A stretch of 64,000 nt of DNA from Letharia columbiana (lineage: Eukaryota > Ascomycota > Lecanoromycetes > Lecanorales > Parmeliaceae): positions 1,219,001 to 1,283,000 of the forward strand of contig NW_023501038.1 in assembly GCF_014066305.1 (NCBI RefSeq), in the 5' to 3' direction. How positions within the stretch are numbered: position 1 is the first letter of the stretch; every line of letters begins with the position of its first letter. Positions 56,794-64,000 of the stretch are shown here, in pieces. The translations under genes were made by a program, and so were the position numbers. The notes below the pieces were generated by a model. It did no database searches and had not been told where the DNA came from. It worked only from the letters and a program-made list of their open reading frames with translations.

Positions 56794-59656
56794 CTAAGAC
56801 TCGATGGCTTTCCGCAAATCTGTCCACTTTTGCTTCAGGCTGTCATATTCGCCGTTAATCTAAAGGTCCGGTCAGTGAAAGTACCCTTCCATTGTAATTA
56901 TTTGGTAGCATACCTCAGCAAACTGCATCTTCGTCTCCACCAATGTCTTCTCCATATCTGCAATCTGCTCCTCCAATGCTCGGTTCTCGTTCTGCACCTC
57001 TATATTCCTCTTCATGATTCGATCCATCTCCTCCTTCAGCCTCTGCTCAACCTCCTCAGGCTGTTTCTCGACCATACTCCTCAGCTCGTCTGTCTGACCC
57101 CTCAAGCTCTCGACGCTATCGTACAACTCCTGGTTTTCAACTTTCGTACGAACCAACTCCGAAGCCATTTGCACATGTTCGGTGTCCGACTTTTCTGTTC
57201 TCTCTTCAAGCGAGCGGACTTTGAGCGCGAGCGATGCGTTCGTTGAACGAAGCGTTTCGAGTTCGGCTTCTCTTTCCTTTTCTGATCGCTGCTTCTCTTC
57301 CCATTCTGACGTATAATGTTTCAGCATCTCCGGGGTAATTCTGACTGCGCAGGCATCTTGGACGAGAATATCGGCGCGGTAGATCTCTTTGTCAATCCCA
57401 CCACCTGAGCTGCCGAAGAAACCTGACTCAAGTAACGAGTTTGCGGACGGTGCCTGGTCTATGTAGACATCGAAAAGGCGGTCTTTCAAGAAATTTGTTA
57501 GACTGGACATATCATTCATGCCAAGTAAGTTGTCGGCGTTCTTTTGCATCAAAGCTATACCGAACTTCAGGATGGCACCTTCAAGACCTTCACTAAGGAT
57601 AAGATCATATACACGGAGGACTAGCTGGAGAGGAAAGCGGTAGGCGAACAAAGTGAGAAACCATTGCGTTGCATACAATTGTGGGGCAACGCCTTTTCGA
57701 TGGAGGTGGCAGTACAGCGCTGGCTCCATATCTTCGAGTAACCTCTCGAATTGGTAAAGATGCAAATGGAGGCCAGGCATATCCTGTATGAACATGTCGC
57801 GAAGATGATACTGATTCATCAGCCGAACGAGAAGGCAGAAAGCCTCTTCCTCGGGCATCTAGAAAGCGTTAGTCTACGCTGCCTTGCTCTTCGTAGAGGA
57901 GCTTACATTGAAAAGCAGCGGCATTATCAAAAAGTTCATGCCTTGAGCGTAGCCGACGCCTTCATCAAACAAGGCATATGCTTTGCAAACTCCGAATAGA
58001 CCCTCCTGAAGCCCAGCAGCCACAGCATACTTCGAATAACTTGTTCGGGCCCCCAGATCTTTTCTGATGACCTTCTCCAACTTCTGCAAAGCAGCAGCAT
58101 CCTCCTTTGCTTTTTTCTTCCGTTCGGCCATCATCGCTGCCTGAAGCTGTTTCATGCTTTCTGCATCTTTTCCTAGCTGCGAATGAGATGGCGATGTCAA
58201 GCCATTGGTCGCTGTAGTTGCCGGTGTGGATTGACCAGAGTGCATCGACGATGCTGAAGAGGCTATTGAGTGCTTTTCCTTAGCGCTTCCGTTCATTGGG
58301 AGATTTGTCAGTGCATGACCGTTTGCTGCAGCCATGTGGTCGCGGTCTTTGTCTGTACCCCGTACGACCAACTCTCGGTACACGCCTTCCAGTTCATCGT
58401 TCTTACTCTGGGCCAATACCTGCCAAACGACACCTCTTATCGCACTGGGAATGCCACTTGCTATAGCCATGCTGAGTTCCTCCGCGCTGGTCCTTGCAAC
58501 TGCTGATGGCCCTTCATACACGACCGATTGCCATAAGTCCCAGTCAACAGCAGCCGCAGGATCAGTCATAGCTGAAGGGCCAGCTGACACGCCGGAGGCT
58601 GTTCCAGGAGCAAGATTAGGATTGGTTGTCGATGTTGTTGGATTAGCGGGGGGAACAGTCGAGACCGGTGATTGTAGAGGACTGGCAGTACCAGCAAGGC
58701 CACCTTCCTTCTCGTCTACGACACTTGTTGGGCTTCCAATGCCGAGGCCAACGCTTGCACCTCGCCCAATTAGCGCTGCAAGAGCTCCTCCGCTGGCTGT
58801 TGGCGACCCAACATCCTGTCCCTCGAGGGACTGTATGCCCGCCTCTTCTCTCATCCGGAGCATCTTGAACCGGTCTCTTAAACTATTTCTTTGCCGTTTT
58901 GCACCGGTCGAGTTGTCGGATTCTTGGCCTTCATCCAGCTTGCTCAGCATGAGCTCCGGATTCGAGCCGATCGAGGCTATAGAAGTGACAGTGTTCCGCC
59001 GGTCACGAGGAGTTGGCACTTGGCTGGGAGACGGGACAGCATCTTTAGTTCCGGAAGTACTCCTCGACAGCCAGGAAAAACTCATGCCCAATTTCCTCGG
59101 GGGTGGAGCTGTAAAAGGTATAGAGACTGTTGGTTTCGAGGCGGGAGGCGGGCCCCAAGGTATCGATGGAAGGTTTCCAGACAGACCTTGTGATCGAATC
59201 GGGAGCTTTGGAGGGGAGGTAGCCATGCTTTTTTCGGTCGTTGCAGTAGCCGTAGAGTCTGATCGTATTGAATTGGTGTCGTTCGTTCCGTCAAGTTGCA
59301 CATTGTTGAGGGAAGAAGCCGAAATACGGTGCGCAGTGAGCAAGGGAGATTTGGTTGGAGTGTCTTCATTGTCTGGCTTACGAGCCTCTTGTTTATGTAC
59401 CGATGTTTCTTCTGAGGATTGTACGTTGGACCCGCGTGGTGTAGAGGGAGATGAGGGTGGTCGAAGATTGGTCAGAGAGCGTGAAGATGCAGATGACGGA
59501 TGAGACTGGGGCCGATCAGTGTTATCTTGCGCATCCTCGAAAGTATCCTATCACGATCTTAGCTGGGGCTGCTTCCCCGGCCAAAGCGAAATTATTACTT
59601 ACCCCTTCCCTATCTGAGCTATCAGCACTCGAAGGAATGGGGCCATTATGAGCCAT
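56794..59656 (-). CDS. GYP5: TBC-domain Rab GTPase-activating protein, GYP5-like, 901 aa
   Basis: Exons: 59656-59603, 59547-57907, 57858-56914 and 56859-56794, all phase 0 (54 + 1641 + 945 + 66 nt). A Ser/Thr/Pro-rich N-terminus (about 1-330) is followed by the TBC domain. The arginine-finger motif is IPSAIRGVVWQVL (about 383-395) and the glutamine-finger motif YAQGMNFL (about 552), so both catalytic residues are present. An insertion rich in Ser and Lys splits the TBC domain (about 420-510). The C-terminus (about 757-890) is coiled coil (LEERTEKSDTEHVQMASEL). The tiny last exon encodes DSLKQKWTDLRKAIES. The layout matches yeast Gyp5/Gyl1 and EVI5-type GAPs, which act on Sec4/Ypt1-type Rabs in ER-Golgi and exocytic traffic. 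Target Rab is inferred. Confidence 0.93.
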
Positions 59657-61644
59657 TGTGGTGACGTGTCTAGGCTATAGCCAGGGCAATGCAATCCAAA
59701 GAGGTTTTGATAGGCTATGCAATTGGGCGTTGCTGCTCGGTCGTGCCTGCACGAGGAAAGGAAAATTGTAAGGAAGCGACAGACCAGTCGTGATAAGGAG
59801 TTGAACCGGAGGGAATTGAAGCATAAGAGGTGTGTCTTTATGGTGGCAATTACCCGTATATTTGCATGCACTATGAGGAGGCAATTATTGGATGTTAAAG
59901 CTGATGTTAAAGCTGGTGTGAAAGCCCGTGAACTGCAAGACAGACCTTGACTCGATTGTATTCTCCACATCCCTTTTAGGACAAGGCTCGGCGACCGACC
60001 TGAAAATCTGAGCAGGGATCTTGATAGACGCAGGCGCGTTATTAATAGATATCTCACTCCGAGTTCACTCCCATTACTCCTACGTTCAATCCAGTCTCGA
60101 TCAATACAAGGGATGTCTATTGCTGTCTGATAAGCGAACAAAGGGTGATGCAAAGTCCATATAGCGAGGAACTCCCAGGGTTGCAGCCCTTCCAAGCATC
60201 CGCGTGTGCCTCTGACACGGGACTCGCATGCGACTATGCTAGGTCTATTCTCCCATCACAGGTTGCACTCCTCGGCTTGCACCCTTCCAAATGCGCCGGA
60301 CAGTGCTGTCGAATCCCCGAGCTGAAGCCTTTGAAGACTTTCGATTTTAATATTGCTAGGAGCACCGCGGGTCGACAGCGACTTTGTGAGAATCTGGAGC
60401 GAACATCCTCCCTTCCGGCCCCATTTAGGATGTGTGGCCTCGCAAATCCCCCCAGATCGTCCCCCATCTCCGTCTAGTTGGCCAGCGACCTCTTCTGCAT
60501 CATCTCAAAGCAAGAGTGGGCACCTCTGTGATTCCAACCCCGTGCTTCTTCAGTGACTTACACGGGCGACAATGTCTCTGGTAAAGATCGCAGTATACTG
60601 GATATTTTACTCACTATAGAAACATACCAACTCCTTGATCTGGAGTTTCATGAGGCCAATTGCAGGCTTGTTAAAAGGTATATCTATGACTTCGTCTTCG
60701 GTGACCATTACGACGGAAGTCATGGAGCAGAAAGAAGTACGAGTGTCTCGCTCACTGAAGGACCGGAAAGTCTTCTAGCCTGGCCATTCCTCATAGCTTA
60801 AATGGGTAGTGAAGCTGAGGAATTTTGGAAGGACCGAAAACCTACTATTCTTCGGCTGTCTGCAGCTGGCCACTGCCCTAGCCCAGCATCGAACTTACTG
60901 CTAGGTTTTGATTGAAGAGACGGCATGGAGGACGCGAATTAGGGTGACAGCTTGCATGCCTTGATCCGATGAAAAAACAATGCAGACATGACATCCACCC
61001 ATGTTTAGATCTATGTCATGAGCCTAGGCTTCAGACTCGAAGTTTCAGGAACCTTCGTCACTGGTACCTAGGCGGGAATCCTTCAATGGGGATGGGAACA
61101 GGCGGTACCTTGTCCGTAAGAGGATATTAGAAGAGGATATTAGGAATCTTGCCATGACAGGAACACCTAAACCTTGCTCATGCTTTAAGAGGACGTTACA
61201 GTAGGAGAGGCTTGACTGGAAGAATTTGTTTCTGATCAAAATGAGATCCTAACCAAATCACAGGAATCTATTGACAGTTAATGCAGGTATTGGTCGTCCT
61301 CCCCCGTTTGTCGACCAAATGACTTGCTAGTCGGTGATGTTGTAGGATCAGCTAACAACTTTCCTGTTGGCCGAGACTCAATGAAGGAGATACCATTGGT
61401 CCATCGCATAGGGTAAGGTATGTAACAAGGATCGAAGTCTGCATATAAATCAACACCCAAACTTCGCACCGCGGCGTTTAGCTCACCTCCCATACCCATC
61501 AGTTCTCACACGGCCGATGTGTTCCAGTCGCTCACGCTTCCTCCAAATCAGAGCAAGCAACCTTCAAAATAATTGATGCTTCCCTCCTCTTTCTAATCAA
61601 TGCAGGCTTCTTCGCTCATATCTTACATTGAATTCATGGCCACC
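59657..61644. other. Long intergenic region
   Basis: 2 kb without a recognisable gene. A 73-codon minus-strand ORF (61499-61278; MGGELNAAVRSLGVDLYADF) is protein-like but unsupported. A short tandem repeat of 'gatgttaaagct' lies near 59892-59915. Confidence 0.4.
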
Positions 61645-63257
61645 TCAAAAGCTGTCTTCCGTGATGCAGTCGAGCGCATCAATTAGCGACCTCCCCAAGT
61701 ATTCCTCCATCTTTTCGGTTTCTTCCCGCGAATACTTCTCATTCGCAGCTTCTATGCTCTCTTTGGTTGGCAGCTCCCAGATGGCATCGAACGGCAGGAA
61801 GGGCTGGATGGCCTTGAGCTTGTACTGGACAGTATCGTTTCCAGGAACTCTTGGAAGCCCAGGGAAACGACGGAAACCAGAGGTGTTTCGCTCATCGCCC
61901 TCCTCCTTCATCTCCTCGACACATGGCCATAGCGGGTCGGGGCGCTGAGCAGGAGGTTCATAAGTGCGCACCCAGACAGATGGAAACATAAGTATGGCAC
62001 AGAAGTTCTTGTGCTCGAACGATTTCCCTCCAAAGGCAGGCCCAATCTTGACGAGACGACTGGGAGGCGGCAGACGAGGATCTCGTGGTGATTGAACCAG
62101 CGCCTTCAATTTTTGCTGCTCTCGTGTCTTTTTGGCGTCTGCGCGGCCTCTTTGGTGCGCCAGCCAATCCTTCAGTGTCTTGGGTACGACATATGACCTT
62201 AACAGGTTCATCCTCCCCAGGCTTTCTTCCACTCGCTTCCATCTTTCTTTCTCAACTATCAGTTTACTGCTCCACACCCTGGAATTGGTATGGGAAGCTT
62301 CTGTGGGCTGCACCACAGTGTGGTTGTTTCGACTTGCTGGTGCCTGTGGGCCTGAGAACTTCGATTGGAAAGGTCTCGCTGCAGGATTCAACATTTCTCC
62401 CCTCCACGATGCTGGACTTTGTGAACCTTGGAGGCCGGGATTGGATGGCCTCGCTGCAGGAACTAAAGAGTCAGTGGTGCGACGGGCGTCGGCTTGTAGA
62501 TCCGGAATCTCGGAATGGGTCGCCATCTGCGGTGCACTCCGAAAGTTGTCACTGCCTATGGATGTGTCTGGAATGCGCAGTGTTAACCGCGGACGGGAGT
62601 TTTCTTGGACTCTCTCCACTGCAACCTGTCAGATTCAACATCTTGTTGCGGACTTGATGGATGCTTACCTGGACTAACGGACGGCTCCGTCTTGCTCCAA
62701 GGCGAGGCCGGGGCTTGTTTTCGAGCGGAGTTCCACACGTTGAAGGCTGGAGCTCTTGCGTTCCAACGGGAAGTCGAGACCTGGCTTGGGCCCTTGGGGA
62801 CAGAATCGAAGAATGGGTCTCTCGTGCTCAAACGTGAGGTTGAGGGCTTGCTTTGATTAGTAGGCAATGAGCCGGGAATCCTAGTGCTTGCATCCCTTTG
62901 GGCGGTTGGCAGCTGCGGGTCATCGACGAACGAGTCCAGGAACAGGTCCCGTGTTCTTTGGCCAGTGGCAGTTGGGTCGAAGAACGCGTCTCCTGTGTTC
63001 TGATTCGACAGCTGGCTTTGGTCACCAGCGAGGGAGGTCAAGGCTGTGTCCCTTGTATTCGGACGCGACGTCGAGGACTGGCTTGGTCCAGCAGGAGTAG
63101 AAGCGAACCAAGAGTCTACTTTGTCTGTAGGTGACATAGCCTGAGTTAATGCGCTGATGAAGGTCGAGTCAGGGTATTTGTATGCATTTATTCTAGGCAA
63201 CGCCGTCTGGGTCACTGTGTTGACGAAGAAGGTGTCAGGGGATCTGTTTGTACCCAT
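61645..63257 (-). CDS. Unrecognised Ser/Pro-rich protein with degenerate repeats, 520 aa
   Basis: Exons 63257-62669 and 62618-61645 (589 + 974 nt) join across a 50-nt GTAAGC intron; the acceptor GTTGCAG is chosen because it alone keeps both frames. The first about 200 residues are disordered and contain loose repeats of PSQxSTSRxNTRDxxFD type, at about residues 57, 133 and 159. After more Ser/Pro-rich sequence, residues about 305-520 look folded: WKRVEESLGRMNLLRSYVVP, KNFCAILMFPSVWVRTYEPP and YKLKAIQPFLPFDAIWELPT. The frame is open for about 80 nt upstream of ATG 63257, so a further 5' exon is possible. No known domain recognised; no signal peptide. Confidence 0.65.
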
Positions 63258-64000
63258 CCAAGGCGACGTGAATGTAGTACCCGGCGTTGTGAGTCCTTCA
63301 TCTATTAGCCATGATTTCTCCAGTGTTTACTCTGTTTACCTTCGTATGGAATTTCTCCCACCTCGCTTGCTTCCTGGAAGAAATTGCTCATTCCGGGAAA
63401 TTTCGTGAAGATTTGAACGAGAGACCGTGTTTCTAATAGTGCTTTGTGATTAGACAGGAGTGTTGTAATGATTGTGTTGCTGATAACCTGTGAGATGTGG
63501 TGGATGCTAATGTGTGGAGAGAAAGAGATGGAGTCAAAGAATATATGGTGGGGATCAATGAAGGGCCGAAGATAACAGGAACGCTAGCGGCGGTTGAATA
63601 GACACTGTATTCACTGCAGAGTCGGGTAACTGGTGCTCTATGGCATTCATTGCAATCCGGAGATGGTCTCTTCACCTGCGGGGATGCTTCACCGCCAGAT
63701 GGGAATGCACCGAAGAAGTCACGCGTTTCTCAGGCTCTTCTCCACACTGAGCGAGCGTATAGTATGTCACATATACTTGCATCTAATATCTATGCTTGCG
63801 TGGTTTATTCCTTACTGTGGAGGTTGTATGATGGGGCAACCAGGGAAGTCTTTAGAGGTGAAAGGCGGACGAGAGTTGAGGCAGCTTTTGGCTAACTTCC
63901 GAGGTGTCACAAAGTTAGCTTCTGCCCATTCTCAGCCTTGAAACTCGGGGCAATGTACTCAGGTGATTGAAGGGCGTGGTTGCGGGTTGTGCAAATCTGA
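63258..64000. other. Window end, nothing recognised
   Basis: 5' flank of the Ser/Pro-rich gene and downstream DNA. No supported gene, RNA or repeat. Confidence 0.45.

Noticed and set aside
58334..59503. 389-codon plus-strand frame
   Set aside because: Antisense to the GYP5-like gene, which has clear TBC motifs and splice sites.

Overview
The window is nuclear DNA of a filamentous ascomycete (Pezizomycotina). Signs are short introns of about 48-75 nt with GTAAGT-type donors and CTAAC/CTGAC branch sites, fungal-only families (fungal STAND N-terminal domain, DUF7708, DUF7025-AAA), a DOCK-family Rac/Rho activator, and a CpA-depleted AT-rich block typical of repeat-induced point mutation (RIP). 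Most genes have introns, so the exon structures below were assembled by hand from splice signals and frame continuity. Family names come from sequence recognition, not from a search.

Layout. 1-2012: AT-rich RIP-like repeat DNA ending in a bizarre homopolymer block. 2.5-4.2 kb: decayed MFS transporter. 4.7-5.7 kb: short-chain dehydrogenase. 7.9-19.3 kb: an accessory block with a STAND-type N-terminal domain fused to a six-repeat beta-propeller, a small secreted protein, a large DUF7025/AAA+ ATPase, a divergently transcribed DUF7708 STAND-like protein and an unrecognised multi-exon gene. 19.8-20.7 kb: AYR1-like reductase. 21.18-21.53 kb: a complete TIR element (MITE). 21.9-24.7 kb: a membrane-anchored aspartic-protease-like protein lacking the first catalytic Asp. 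26.1-27.6 kb: a GPI-anchor-like secreted protein. 28.5-29.2 kb: a frameshifted, internally deleted anhydro-N-acetylmuramic acid kinase. 29.5-31.7 kb: two divergent paralogues sharing only a C-terminal motif.

From 32.5 kb, housekeeping genes dominate: ribosomal protein eS8, a metallophosphoesterase, a hypothetical protein, a 2034-residue DOCK protein, a small probable mitochondrial membrane protein, cytosolic leucyl-tRNA synthetase, a GYP5-like RabGAP and an unrecognised Ser-rich protein. This run is interrupted at 43-50.5 kb by a second accessory stretch: a ten-exon secreted/membrane protein flanked by what look like decayed small secreted-protein genes.

Main points of interest: the STAND-N/beta-propeller fusion with recent internal repeat duplication, its clustering with other NLR/AAA-like genes, the catalytically altered membrane aspartic protease, the divergent paralogue pair, the MITE, and several genes visible only after splicing.
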